From Monarcha castaneiventris obscurior (taxonomy: Eukaryota > Chordata > Aves > Passeriformes > Monarchidae): a stretch of 64,000 bases of DNA. The DNA lies in assembly GCA_026261815.1 (NCBI GenBank), contig JAMPIT010000212.1, forward strand, positions 34,095-98,094. The letters are read 5' to 3'. Position 1 is the stretch's first letter. The number at the start of each line of letters is the position of its first letter. The translations under genes were made by a program, and so were the position numbers. This document shows, piece by piece, positions 19,850 through 30,820 of the stretch. The notes beneath the pieces are model-generated. The model saw nothing but the letters and a program-made list of their open reading frames with translations. It made no database searches and was not told the DNA's origin.

Positions 19850-21110
19850 TCAGGAGCTGCCCCCGGGGCGCGCGGGGCTCGGCCGTGAGGCGCGTGGGGC
19901 GAGCGGGGAACGGACACGCGGACACGCGGACACTCGGACAAACGGCCCCGGCGCTTCAGTTGCAGCGGCGGCAGCGGCGGCAGCAGCGTCTACGACACTG
20001 CGTCTCTTTCCTCCTCTCACTCTCCCGCTGTCCCTGACCCTCTCTCAGGGTCCCGCAGCCTCTCCCCGTCTCCCTTTCCCGGTCTCCCCCTCCTCTCCCG
20101 GTCTCTCCCCCTGCCCCTGCCGGGCCGGGCCATGCCCCAGGCCCGCCCCCGGCCCCGGGCGGGGCCACCCCCTCCCCGGCCCCGGGCGTCCCGCCGCGGT
20201 CTCGCCTCCGCCCGGCTCTCGCCGTCCTGGCTGTGGCGCTGCTGGGCGGGCATCAGTGCCTGGGGCTGGGGCGGCATCGCCACCCTTTGGCTCCGCCTGT
20301 GCCGAGCCTGGCGCCGGCCCTGGCCGCGATGCGGGGTTCAGTCCCGGCCCCGGCCCCGGCCCCGGCCCCGGCCCCGGCGCCTCCCAGGGCCCGCGGAGGA
20401 CACACGGGGCGCGGCCGCTCCCGCCGCCTCCGCTGCGGCTTCCCCGGCCCGAGCTCCGCCGCTCTTGAGCGCGGCCGCCGGCCCCGAGCCGCCGGGGTCC
20501 CGTTGGGATGGGGATGCCCGGCCCGGGGCGCTCGGGGGGCGCTCGGGGGCCGTGTCTGGCCCCGGGCCGAGCGCTGACGGCCGCGTGTCGCCCGCAGGGA
20601 AGGCGCAGGAGGCCCTGCAGGAGCGGGACCGGCTGGGTTCGCTGCTGGGCAGCGGCGGCTTCGGCAGCGTCTTCGCGGCGACGCGGCTCGCGGACGGAGC
20701 CCCGGTGAGTGGCGGGGCCGGCGGCGGAGGAGGAGGAGGAGCAGGAGGAGGAGGAGGAGGAGGAGGAGGAGGAGGAGGAGGAGGAGGAGCCGGAGGAGGA
20801 GGCGGAGGAGCAGGAGGAGGAGGTGGAGCTCAGCCCGCTGCTGCCCCTTGCTCGCAGGTGGCCATCAAATGCGTGCCGCGGGATCGCGTCCGGCACTGGG
20901 GCGAGCTGGTGAGTGAGCGGGGCCAGCGGCAGAGCCGGGCCGTGCCGGGCGGCGAGGAGCCGGGGCCCGGCGGGGCGGGAGCCGCCGGGAGCCCCGCAGG
21001 GAGAGCGGGCGAGGGGTGAGGGGAGATGCGGAGCTTCCCGGGCTGGGTGAGGGCTCCCAGAGCCCTGGCACGGCCTCAGCCCCACTGACGGCACCGCGCT
21101 CCTCCCGCAG
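19850..21110. promoter_or_regulatory. CpG island over the PIM1-like first exon
   Basis: Dense CpG with a GC-rich hexamer run (GGCCCC repeats, 20346-20378) and a GGA triplet array in the following intron (about 20722-20830). Short CGGACA repeats at 19912-19940. It covers the start codon and first splice sites, so it probably contains the ancestral promoter. Confidence 0.6.
20722..20830 (+). repeat. (GGA)n trinucleotide array in PIM1-like intron
   Basis: About 100 bp of GGA/GCA triplets directly after the exon 1 donor. It creates artificial poly-Gly and poly-Glu frames. Confidence 0.85.
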
Positions 21111-21656
21111 CCCGACGGCGCCCGAGCGCCCCTGGAGATCGTGCTGCTGGCCAAGGTGTCCACTTGGTTCCGTGGTGTCATCCAGCTCCTGGAGTGGGCT
21201 GAGCTCCCCAAGTGCTTCTTGTTGGTGCTGGAGCGTCCGAAGCAGTGTCAGGACCTCTTTGATTTCATCGTGGCTCGGGGGTTGCTGCCCGAGGAGGAGG
21301 CGCGGGGGATGTTCCGCCAGGTGCTGGAGGCCGTGCGGCGCTGCACCAGCTGCGGGGTCCTGCACCGGGACATCAAACCTGGCAACATCCTCATCGACCT
21401 GGCCACCGGCAGCTCAAACTGATTGACTTTGGCTGTGGCGCCTTCCTCCAGGACACAGTCTACACCCAATTTGCAGGTGAGCCGAGCCAGGGGCTGCTCC
21501 TGGGCATCTCATGGCCCAGCCTGGCTGTGGCACCAGGGATTCCCCCCTTTGCTGCGGGTCACGGGATTGCTTCTCCAGCCAAGTTGCTTTTGGGTGGGGC
21601 TTAGAGGGGGACCAGCTCCCAGCCCTGCTAACAGCCTTCCCCACCCACTCTGCCCT

Positions 21657-21693
21657 GGGCTGGGGCTGGGGCTGGGGCTGGGGCTGGGGCAGC
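21657..21693 (+). repeat. (GGGGCT)n hexamer run
   Basis: Six near-perfect GGGGCT units in the intron after exon 4. Confidence 0.8.
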
Positions 21694-21929
21694 CAGTCCG
21701 ACAAAAACCCCCATGGGGGTGGCAGAGAGGGGGGTCAGACCCCGGGCACCAGCCGGTTTGGTGTGCAGGTGAGGAAGGGCTTGGACTGCTCCGCTGCCCT
21801 TGTTTGCCTTGGCTTATTAATGATTGTTGGGGCAATGCAGGCGGGGAGGAGAGTGGTTTTTCCCCAGCAGTGGGTGGGTTTTTTATTTGCATGTCATGGT
21901 TGGGCCTTCCCAGGGCTTCTGAGACATTG

Positions 21930-22620
21930 AGTCTCTTTGAAACATTTAAACTCTTAAGCATTTAAATTGCATTTTTCTTAAACATTTAAACATTAAGATT
22001 TCAGTTAAAAAATGAGATTAGTTAGAATAGGTTTAGGAAGCCAACACAGCAGAATTTAAACAAAGAAATTGATGATTAAGCGAAGAAACTGAAGCCAGAA
22101 TAAACTCCTCACGTCTGGGAACTGATTATTGGTTATCTGATGTTGTTCAGCTGGGCTGTAACAAGAATCTGCAAAGGAAGGGCCAGGCAGTTATTGATGA
22201 TCCCATTCAAAACCTGTTTAGGGAAAGGAACTGGGAGCTCTCCAAGGCCATAGGTATTGTTAAAAACCAAGAAGGTAAAAAGATCATAGCGAGGAAGAAG
22301 AGTTACTTCATCCAATGAGGGACCCCTCCCGTAATTATGAGACCACCGGCCCATTTCATAGGACGAACTATGCATGCTTAATGACTTTTTAGCTAATTTC
22401 CATATGAAGCGGGGAATGGGAGGTGTCTATGTTATAAATACGTATTTGTCTTTTGAATATTTAGAACTTTCGTGGATAAATAGACTTCAGATTGCTTTGT
22501 AATCTCGGAGCTGTGCTTTTGGAGCGATCCTCACAGCTTCCTGACACTGGAATAAACATACCCTTTCTAACCCAAACGAGTTAGAGAGTCTTTGTCCATT
22601 CCAGTTGGGTATCGATATTA
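21930..22620 (+). mobile_element. Solo LTR-like insertion in PIM1-like intron 4
   Basis: AT-rich sequence unlike its GC-rich surroundings. It has CATATGAAGC, TTATAAATACG (TATA-like), GGATAAATAGACTT and AATAAACATACCC (poly(A)-like) in the same order as matching words in the 3' LTR at 3400-3560. Both ends are uncertain; no internal ERV sequence is seen. Confidence 0.5.
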
Positions 22621-23570
22621 GATCTATATCCATATTTTAATAAATCACTTCCACTGCCCTCTTCCAGCACCACTGGCTTCTTTTCCAGCCCCAGTTTTGT
22701 ACCCAAGAGCCAGGTGCTGGCGAGGAGGCAACGGGTCACCCCGTGTGCCACTGGTGCAGCCCCTGCGTGCCCAGGGATGCTGGGGCGAGGCTCTGGGAGC
22801 AGCAGCATCCCCTGATGAGCTCGGTCTGTGTTCCATAGGAACCCTGTCCTACAGCCCACCAGAATGGAGCCACCTCAAATGCTACCATGGCGAGGCAGCA
22901 CCGATCTGGTCCCTGGGTATCCTGCTGTACCAGATGGTCTGTGGGAAGCACCCTTTCAAGAAGGGCCGGGACATCATCTGGGGCCAGCTCTTGTTCCCAC
23001 AACGGCTCTCTCCAGGTGGATCCTCATCTCTGCAGCACGGGGGAATACCAGTGTTGGGAGACAGCAGCGGGCTCAGGAGCATCCTGCTCTGGCAGCTGCT
23101 GAGGAGGTGGCACATGTCCTGCCCTCCTGCTCTCCTCCAAAGCAGGGAATTGACTGGGAAGTTTAGGCACAGCTCTGAGCACATCCAGCAGAGCCAGGGT
23201 ACGGGAAGGGGGGCAAAGCGGACAGGATCCTTCTGCAACTGACTGGTGGTTTCTGGTTTCTCTCCCAGAGTGCAAAGATCTTATCAGGTGGTGTTTATCC
23301 ATGCACTCCTTGGACAGGCCGTCATTGGAAGATCTATTCTATGACCCTTGGCTGCAGGGTGTTCATCTGCCCTAGAGGATGGGAGAGACCCACGGGCACC
23401 ATTTGATCTAGGGGCCTGGCAGGTAACAGCTCCACACGTCTCTTGGCAATCAGTGGCAGAGCAAACCAGACTTTTATTGTCCTGCCTGTAGCACTGAGCA
23501 GGGATCATCAGAAGGGAACACGCAGCTCTTGTGCTGCAGCTGAGCTGGAGCTGAGCTGGTCTTGCAAGCA

Positions 23571-23910
23571 TGTCGCAGTTTCGGACACGAACATGCGGAC
23601 TCAGCAGGCTAGGCAGCAGGTCACATCACCGGGCAGAGCGAAAGGGGCGCCTGCCTTCCTTTACTATCCACTTTTATACCTTTTCTAAGACAATCATGCA
23701 TTGGTAGATGAGGTTAACACCTCTAGCATTTTACAGGATAGGAATACAGTCTATCACCTTTCTCCGCCTTGGAGAAAGAATGAACACTATCAGAAAGTTC
23801 TGTAAACATTCTTGGCCGGTTAGGAAAACAAGAGCTATGTTTATAGAAAGTGCATGAGAACTTCTACTACAATAGTAAAAACATGGAGCACTGTGAAAAC
23901 CAGGGCGACA
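23571..23910 (-). mobile_element. ERV-B 3' LTR
   Basis: Starts TGTCGCAGTTTCGG and ends CAGGGCGACA (plus-strand reading). The polypurine-like AAAAAGGGTGAGA (viral sense) lies just inside at 23911-23923. Confidence 0.85.
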
Positions 23911-24055
23911 TCTCACCCTTTTTACCTTTAAAAAAGAAAAAGAAAAAAGAAAAATGAACCATGTTCAATTTCTGCTTGTGGAAGGACCATCGGAGTGAAC
24001 ACTCACATCGTCTGCATCTGAGCTATCACTCGATGTTCCACCCACTTGATCACTT

Positions 24056-25292
24056 TCATTCTGGTACCTGCCACTCAGATCCATCCCTCGAAGTGACAAT
24101 GGCCTTCCTGGTTCTGCCTGAACCGTCAGTAAAGACAGTGGGTCCGTGCACTGGCTCCTGACTGTGTCTGGGTCTCAGAGAAATCTCTGTGTCTTTCGCC
24201 ACTTGCAGCAACTTGTGGCTAGGCAGATGATATGCAATCTGCCCTGAAAAATTCTCTAGAGTACTTTGCAGAGAAACACTGTTTGCAAAGCTCCTCCCGC
24301 TGTACCGGTAGTACAATCTGTGCGGGGTCTGCACCCATCAATTGCAGTTGCCGTCTTCTGCGGCTGATGGGGCAAGAAGACCCATTCCAGGACGTGCAAA
24401 GGATCGGACCATTCGTCACTCCATTGGCCAATGATACCTGTGGGATGCAAATCTGGTGTGGTAATGAAAACAGTGACATCAACGGAGGGATCAATGGGAT
24501 AAACCTGTTGAGCAGAAACAGCTCGCTGCACCTCCTCCAGCACCTGACATGCCTCTGGGGTCAATGTGCGAGGGGACTTCAAATCAGGGTCTCCCTTCAA
24601 CAAATCAAATAAAGGAGACAACTGTGCCGTGGTCAGTCCCAAATACGGACGTAACCAAGCAATGACACCCACCAATTTCTGGGCATCACTCAGCGTCTTC
24701 ACTGATTGCACAAATTGCACCTCTTGGTGTTGAACTGTACGTTCCAAAATTTTGACCCCCAAATATTTCCAAGGAGGTTGTTGCTACATACATCTGGCAT
24801 ATGGCCGGTGAATTTCGCATCCCTTGGGGAAGCGTCCTCCATTGATATCTCTGTGTCGGTCCAGCATTGTTAATTGCTGGCACTGTGAAAACAATATAAG
24901 AGGCGTAAAACACTGCACCTTTCACCGCAGTGGCCTCTAGTAAAATCCGTCCCAATGTGCACCCCCCATGCAGCCAGAACATCCCTCCCCCAGAGGTCTG
25001 TAACAGTCTCAGTAACATGAGGCCTAATCACGGCCGTCTGTCCTTCTGAGTTCGTGATCATCACAGGCTTCTGGCTCACGTAGCAGCGCTTCGTCCCGCA
25101 GCACTGTCGAGAAGCCCACAGAGAGATATCTGGCAGCGTAGCATCAGGGATGGACAGGGTGCACCGCATCACAGGACGTGTTCTGGTCAAGACAGCAGTC
25201 CAATGAACCTGAGGGGGCCCAGTGGAACCCAAAGCAGCCATCTTCTTGTGACCTCGATTCTGTCCTGAGAGCAGAGGACTCAAAAGGAACAA
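24056..25292 (-). pseudogene. pol: ERV-B protease/RT remnants, frameshifted
   Basis: Scattered betaretroviral Pol pieces in changing frames. The protease C-terminal block ([11 protein letters not shown]) lies near 24960-25000. RT palm words ([16 protein letters not shown]) lie near 24790-24840. RT connection (YLGLTTAQLSPLF, SPRTLTPEA) is in 24256-24762. The RNase H start (VFTDGSG) is near 24120-24140, after which the element jumps to its polypurine tract. The YMDD region and the protease active site are missing. Non-functional. Confidence 0.78.
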
Positions 25293-25566
25293 GTTGAGCA
25301 GTGCGAGTCTTTACAGGAATCGTAACCAGGGGGTGGGGGGGTGGGTGTGAAAAGAGTCTCTGATGCACCATGATATCATGAACGGTGGCACCAGACCTGC
25401 CCAGGAGGAAAACATTCAGGCCACCGCCCAAGGGACCAAAAGCATCCAGGGGGACCTTGTGCACTCTGCAAGAGTCTAAGACGACCGTCTCTGCTGTGCA
25501 GACAAGGCCGACCAGTAACAGAAACTGCAGCTTTGCAGTGCCTGGCAATATGATTTGGCAACCCAC
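25144..25566 (-). pseudogene. ERV-B dUTPase-like domain
   Basis: Carries dUTPase-family words in order: TVVLDSCRVHKVPLDAFGPL, then LLGRSGATVHD, then IPVKTRTAQLVPF. Betaretroviruses encode dUTPase between NC and protease, and that is its position here. The uridine-binding motif is degraded, so activity is unlikely. Confidence 0.65.
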
Positions 25567-26038
25567 ACCGAAAGCAGAAACACAAGACAGCCGTGCTTTT
25601 CCGCACCTGCCTTCCTGGTTTCCTGCTAGCCAGCCCCCACTGCCTGCCCCGCAGAACAGGAGAATGTTTAGGCAGTGCCTCAGGTTTTGCTTTCACATCA
25701 CCCCAGAACCTCGCCTTTTCACGAGGGCGAACCGTCGCTTTACACTGGGGAATATTGCAAAGGCTGCTAGAAGCAGGCTTGCTATCAGGATCAGCAGCCT
25801 TAGCGGTTTTTGCACGTTTCGGACGTCTCACGGACGAGACCGCTGAGACTGAGCTGGCGTTATCGGAGAAATCAGAGTCCGAAATCCCCGCGGCCCCGGC
25901 CCCTGCGGCCGCAGCCGCAGCACGGACCTGGGCGCGGCGGCGCTTCCCCCTCCGCTCCCGCGCGGGGGGGGGCCGAGCCGCTCGGAGCTGCCGCTCCCGC
26001 GGCTCCGCGGCGCTGCCCCGTTGCGCAAGCAAAGACAT
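25376..26038 (-). pseudogene. gag: ERV-B Gag C-terminal part with NC knuckle
   Basis: An open frame with an Arg/Ala-rich GC-rich start, an acidic-Ser stretch (GISDSDFSDNASSVSAVSS), basic residues, and one CCHC zinc knuckle (CFRCGLPNHIARHC). No capsid homology region is present, so CA is deleted or replaced. Confidence 0.65.
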
Positions 26039-26520
26039 CGCGGGCTCCGGGCGCGCCCCCGCGAGCCGCTCAGACCGGGGCGGGGGCGAAACTGCGCTCA
26101 GCTGGGTCCCGCCGCCAGCGCGGAGACCGAGCGCAGGCCGCGCGGGCCCGGGGGGAAGGGCGGCAGCCCCCCCGCTGCCCGGAGCCGGACTCGCCGGCCT
26201 CGCCGGAGCTTCAGCGCCCCCGGGCCGGCACCCGGCATCGGAGCCCGCGTCCCCAGCAGGCTCGGGCCGTGCGCCCCCCGAGCCACTCAGCGCAGGGAAG
26301 GCGCGGAGAGGGGGGCGCGTCTCGCTGCCCTGCCTCTCCCGCCGCGCGGGGGGGGGGCGAAGCCCCCAGCGCCTTTCCAGAACGGCGCCGGGGCGGGGAG
26401 ACCGACCACGCCACCCCCCCCGAGCGGCGCCGGGGGGCCGAAATGCACTGCACCCCCCGCCCGGAGCCGTGCCGGGGTGGGCGGGGGGGCTCAGACGCTG
26501 TTTGCCTGCCCTGTTCTCTG
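25870..26520 (-). other. GC/CpG-extreme block inside ERV-B gag
   Basis: About 650 bp far richer in G+C and CpG than the rest of the element, with runs of G and C and repeated PPRRRSG-like words in the gag frame. It lies where capsid should be. It may be captured host CpG-island sequence or low-complexity expansion. Confidence 0.5.
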
Positions 26521-26870
26521 TCCCGCTCTAACTCGGGTGGCTCAGAGAGCGTCCTGACAGGGGTAATACCGCCTGGAGAATCCTTCTGGGCTTGAACCGC
26601 AGCATTCACCCGTCTCCAGGACAGTAATAACTTAACCACATCTCTGTCATCAGCCTCTGCGAAAACGGAAAACAAGGCTCTCCCAACTGACAGCCATGTG
26701 GATTTATCAAGAATATAACAGTCTTCTGGGAAAAATCCATTATCTTTGGCCCAAAAATATAAATTTTGTAAGTCTACCTTGCGAATAGCCATGTTCTCGC
26801 CTTCTAAACACATATCGAGAACCACTAACGCCTTAAAGTCATAAAAGGATCTCTCCCTAGAGACGCCCAT
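26211..26870 (-). pseudogene. gag: ERV-B Gag matrix (MA) region
   Basis: Begins MGVSRERSFY, with Gly2 for myristoylation. It is followed by a betaretroviral MA-like region (LQNLYFWAKDNGFFPEDCYI, WLSVGRALF), then runs into the GC-rich Pro/Arg block and stops. The MA fold is plausible over the first ~95 residues. Confidence 0.65.
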
Positions 26871-26920
26871 ATTTTCTAAAAAAATTTTTTTTACCTGCTA
26901 GTTTTACCTATACCTGCAGT

Positions 26921-26938
26921 TCCCCGTACGGGCCACCA
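26921..26938 (-). other. ERV-B primer binding site, tRNA-Ile type
   Basis: In viral sense TGGTGGCCCGTACGGGGA, two bases after the LTR. Complementary to the 3' end of vertebrate tRNA-Ile (AAU). Confidence 0.75.
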
Positions 26939-26940
26939 GG

Positions 26941-27280
26941 TGTCGCAGTTTCGGACACGAACATGCGGACTCAGCAGGCTAGGCAGCAGGTCACATCACC
27001 GGGCAGAGCGAAAGGGGCGCCGCCTGCCTTTATTATCCACTTTTATACCTTTTCTAAGACAATCATACATTGGTGGATGAGGTTAACACCTCTAGCATTT
27101 TACAGGATAGGAATACAGTCTATCACCTTTCTCCGCCTTGGAGGAAGGTATGAACACTATCAAAAAGTTCTGTAAACATTCTTAGCCGGTTAGGAAAACA
27201 AGAGCTATGTTTATAGAAAGTGCATGGGAACTTCTACTACAAAAGTAAAAACATGGAGCACTGTGAAAACCAGGGCGACA
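26941..27280 (-). mobile_element. ERV-B 5' LTR
   Basis: TGTCGCAG...GGGCGACA, 340 bp, about 97% like its partner at 23571-23910. Its outer end directly joins the ERV-C RNase H frame at 27281. Confidence 0.85.
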
Positions 27281-29174
27281 CTATCAGCTCTCCTACCTGA
27301 GCACTCCCTTCCCCCTCTGTAATGATTTGTTCACCGGAGGAGGTATGGAGAGCTACAGCTCTGTATTTCCACACTTTCCCTTCCCGCTTGGCAGAGGCAT
27401 CTGTAAACCAAGAGTTTGCTGACTGTTCTGGGGAGAAAGGAGGGGCTATCTTGATAACTGAAGTAGGTTTGTCTTGGCTATCATTCAAGCTGTCTTGTAT
27501 TGCCAAATTTTTTACAGCACCTTCAGTGACTGAGAAAATATTACAATAGTGTTCAATTTGGGCATACCACTTTCTTACTGAGGCTCTCTGGGCCACCCCG
27601 TCAGGGGGGGGAGTCCCGGTAGAAACTGTTTTAATAACTTTAAAAGGGCCTCTTAGAACGATTGGTTGTTGCCGTGTGATCTTTTCTACTTCTATGAAAG
27701 CCAAGCTGACCACAAACAATCCCTTTTCCCAGGTAGTGTATCTTTTCTCAGTATCTTTGAAGCCACGGGAATAGAAGCCGACAGGCCTTGTCGGACCCTC
27801 AGGGCCCCTCTGCCAAATGTGTATTGACAGCCCTGAGGTGGCAAATCCCCATTCCACCTGGAAAGGATCAGTAGGGTGGATAGGACCCAGAGCTTGGTAG
27901 GCTGTTGCTTCAAAAATCAACAATTGCAATGCTTCTTCTTGAGAAGCAGTCCATTCCCATTTTGCCCCTTTTCTCAGTAAGCTGTAAAGAGGTCGGGCGA
28001 TTATAGAAAAATCGGGAATGTGTTTTCTCCAAAACACCAGTAATCCTAAAGTCTTTTGAAGCTCCTTTTGTGATCCAGGCATTTTAATTTGATCCAAGGA
28101 GGTTAGGGTGTCTGGTGGGATACATGTCATACCTCCTTTCCACCAAATTCCCAGGAACTTTACTTCATGTGAGGGTTTTTGGACCTTTTCTGAGGGAATC
28201 TGTAAATTGAGGCTTTCTAGGTGGGAGATTATTTTCTGTTGGGTATCTCCCACTTCCTCTATTACATCTCCTCCCACCAGAATATCATCAATGTATTGAT
28301 ATACTGCAACATTGTCTGTTTTGGGTATTTTCTCTAACTCTTGGGCTAAAGCATGGTGAGCTAGAGTGGGAGAATGTTTATACCCCTGGGGAAGTCTGGT
28401 GAAAGTGTACTGCTGTCCCTCCCATGTAAAGGCAAATCGTTCTGTGTCTTCTGGTTGCAAAGGTATCATGAAAAACATGTCCTTGACATCTATTGTTGCC
28501 ATGATGGGGTGTGCCTTTTCTTGAATCAATGTTATTAGTTCAGCTAGGTTTGGGACCGCTGCTGTAAGAGGGTCTGTGTTAGCATTCAGCCTGCGGTAAT
28601 CTACTGTCAGCCTCCACTTGCCGTTGGGCTTACGCACTGGCCACACCGGAGAGTTGAAAGGAGAGTGAGTGTTAATTATTACTCCTTGTTCTCGCAACTC
28701 TTGTATAACCGGTTTGATACCTTCTTTGGCATCTAGTGGAAGGGGGTATTGTTTCACATTAGTTACTTTACTAAATGGTAGGGAGGGTGCTGTTTGAAAC
28801 AGTCTGATGTCAAAACGTGGCGCGCCAAACGACCACAGAAAACCCTCCGAATCCTCCCACTGTCTCCCAACCAGGGCATTCATTCCCAGTAGATTGACAG
28901 GGATATCACCAATCACCATATTAATAGTGAGCTGGTCATCTTCTCCAGGCAGAGTGAGCTTGACTAAAGCCACTCTCATTGATTCTGTTGTTCCCAAGGC
29001 ATTTAAGATACAGTATCGATTTTTGGTCGGGACAACCCCACATCTTCGGGCATCAGTTTTTGTTAATGCTGAAATTTGTGCCCCAGTGTCAACTAGATAG
29101 GTGACAAGTGCCCTTTTGGGGCCTGTGATGGCTGTAATCAGTAAATCTCCAGTTTTGTTGTGTCTAGTGAGCAT
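27281..29174 (-). pseudogene. pol: ERV-C Pol: protease, RT, start of RNase H, truncated
   Basis: Open frame of about 630 residues in ERV sense until it runs into ERV-B. Protease has a normal DTG (LVDTGAQISAL). RT has NSPVWPVRKPNGKWRLTVDY, LPQGYKHSPTLAHH and YIDD (QYIDDILVGG), then the connection and the RNase H start (SWFTDASAKREG, AQVGELI). The LPQGYKHSPT/YIDD combination resembles ERV-L/spuma-related (class III) polymerases more than gammaretroviral ones. Integrase and everything downstream are absent: at 27280 the frame enters the ERV-B LTR. Pol is in a different frame from gag. Confidence 0.85.
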
Positions 29175-29224
29175 TCTAAGATATATCCATGTCCCATCCT
29201 TCCGCCCACTGTAGAAAGATGGCT

Positions 29225-30820
29225 TTACAAGTTTTTTGACTCCTCACCTGAGTTTGGTTTACTACCCAGGTTTTGAGGAAGGGAATGCTTTGGCTCATCG
29301 CCCGGACTTAGTGAGGGAGATTGAGTCGGCCCACTGCCCGAATTCTTAGGTGGGGGGGGGGCACTGGGCATTAGTGGTTTTCTGTAGTACCAGTTAGACA
29401 CTACCTTACTCAGTTTGTCAAGGGGCATTCCATCCATTACATCTCTAGGAATCCCCTTCTTAATGCCCAATAGCCACCATCGCTGGCGATTATTAGTTGA
29501 TTTTTTGGTTTCGGGGTCATTGCTATGGGGGGTCTCAATGTGTCTGACTCCTCTTGGTCTCTCTGGAATCGGTACAGACCCATATTTTCTGTTGTAATTA
29601 ATCAAATCCTCTGCAACCTCACTCCATGTCTAGATTTTGTGATCGCCGGCAGGTAAACCTGACGGCTGGGAGGGGGTTGAGTAAGGGGTGAACCCGGGAT
29701 CAGTAGATCCAGATTGTTCGCTCGGGTTCCCAAGGAATCGGTTCAACCTTTCAACTGGACTTATGGCAGCAATGGTTTTTTGGAGAACAATTGCCGTGGA
29801 TTTAAGAGATTCTGGAAGTCCCCGAATTAAAGGAGTCATCATTTCAGGCTTTACAGGTAACTGCATTGGAGATTCACATTTAGGAATTAATTTTCTCTCA
29901 TGAATCATTTGCAAGCAGGCAGCTTTGTGAACGCTCTCTAAGAGCTGATCAGGGGTGCTGATTATCGCTATGGGGTCTCCCCTTTCTAGAGGGTTGAGTC
30001 CCCCAGCCCAGTAAGCAGCACGCTGGGTTAGAGACCACGGGGAACGTTTGTCTCCAGTTGTTAAGAAAACTCCGTGTCCCCAGTATCCGCTGGCTTCTTG
30101 TTCTGTTAACTGTATTTGGTCTCTGCCTGTAAGGGACACTCGGAAAACATATTCCGTTTCTGATTCGTGGGGGAGCCGTCCATACTCCTTTTTCAATTTG
30201 GCCAATTCAGTAGCAGTAAATGGTATTTGTTTAGTGGTAATGTGCGGGTCAAAATCCTCATCATTTGTATAAAAGTATTCGGTTTTAATTAAAGGTCTCA
30301 TGTGAGAACAACAATTTTCCCCGCAATTTTTCGCAAACAATAGTTCTTTTTGGGGGTAAATTTGGCTAATTTGTGGGGTTTCTTTTTCTTCTGTAACTTT
30401 TGACGACTCAGAATTATTTGAGTTTTTAAGATATTCTTCCCTTAATGCAGCCTGCAGCAAATGCATCTCATGCGTTCTTTCATCCAATTGTTTTTGCAGA
30501 ATTTCTACTAAATTTTGAAGGGAATCTATTATTGTTTGTTCTTCATTGCGGCGCTTAAAGCGGTGATCTGCAGCAGCCGCAAGACAGGCTCCCAGTACAG
30601 AGCACGTTATGGTTTTATTACGGCCAGGTCTGAATCTCGCTTCGTGTTGCAAAGAACAAATTCTATCAGCTACACTTTCCAGGTTGAACCAGTTATTTTG
30701 CGCCCATTCCTCCCCTCCTGGGGAGGGTTTGGCATTGAGTTTTGCTAATATTGCATAAAGAACAGCTTTATCATCAGCAACTATATTTGTAGTCATTTTT
30801 GTGAAGGGATCGGGAACCAC
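29225..30820 (-). pseudogene. gag: ERV-C Gag, one in-frame amber, no zinc knuckle
   Basis: A Gag of about 530 codons in one frame, interrupted only by TAG at 29630-29632. The N-terminal part has a coiled-coil-like stretch (IIDSLQNLVEILQKQLDERT). The central part (EYGRLPHESETEYVFRVSLT, AAYWAGGLNPLERGDP) is capsid-like. The C terminus is Pro/Ser-rich with a basic patch and no CCHC motif. Lack of a knuckle and the overall layout fit ERV-L-like elements. Start taken at 30820; the true start may be the internal MTTNIVADDK Met. The identification as Gag rests on position and pol pairing. Confidence 0.7.

Larger units (their letters stand above)
20132..23375 (+). pseudogene. PIM1-like Ser/Thr kinase, one frameshift
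   Basis: A copy of the avian PIM1-like kinase family, cytoplasmic Ser/Thr kinases. Exons by splice sites and protein match: 20132-20704 (possibly split at 20598), 20858-20908 (51 bp), 21111-21476, 22839-23015 (177 bp), 23269-23375. Residues in order: glycine loop GSGGFGS, VAIK lysine, HRDIKPGN catalytic loop, DFG (IDFGCGAF), PPEW in place of APE, IWSLGILLYQMVCG, and the C-terminal ECKDLIRWCLSM block ending in TAG at 23373. All introns are GT-AG. Exon 4 is 366 bp and loses one base around 21416-21419, which puts TGA straight before DFG, so the activation loop and C lobe are lost. The first exon is low-complexity Pro/Arg/Ala-rich. The introns hold an LTR (21930-22620) and a GGA repeat. An assembly error at the A run remains possible. 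Confidence 0.87.
23571..27280 (-). mobile_element. ERV-B: internally deleted betaretrovirus-like provirus
   Basis: A 3.7 kb minus-strand provirus bounded by 340 bp LTRs (23571-23910 and 26941-27280) that differ at roughly ten positions (about 3%). Inside are a tRNA-Ile-type primer site, Gag MA, NC, a dUTPase-like domain, pieces of PR and RT, and the start of RNase H. CA, the rest of RNase H, integrase and env are missing. The left flank is host DNA just past the PIM1-like gene; the right flank is ERV-C pol. The flanks share no target duplication. Confidence 0.88.

Noticed and set aside
20709..20912. Glu-rich or Gly-rich protein
   Set aside because: It is the GGA microsatellite in an intron read in two frames.
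25593..26595. Plus-strand frames of 261-312 residues
   Set aside because: They are antisense to ERV-B gag in GC-extreme DNA and have no recognisable domain.
26941..27280. ERV-B LTR as a simple insertion into ERV-C
   Set aside because: If so, the rest of ERV-C would be found left of 23571, but that flank is host DNA after the kinase gene.
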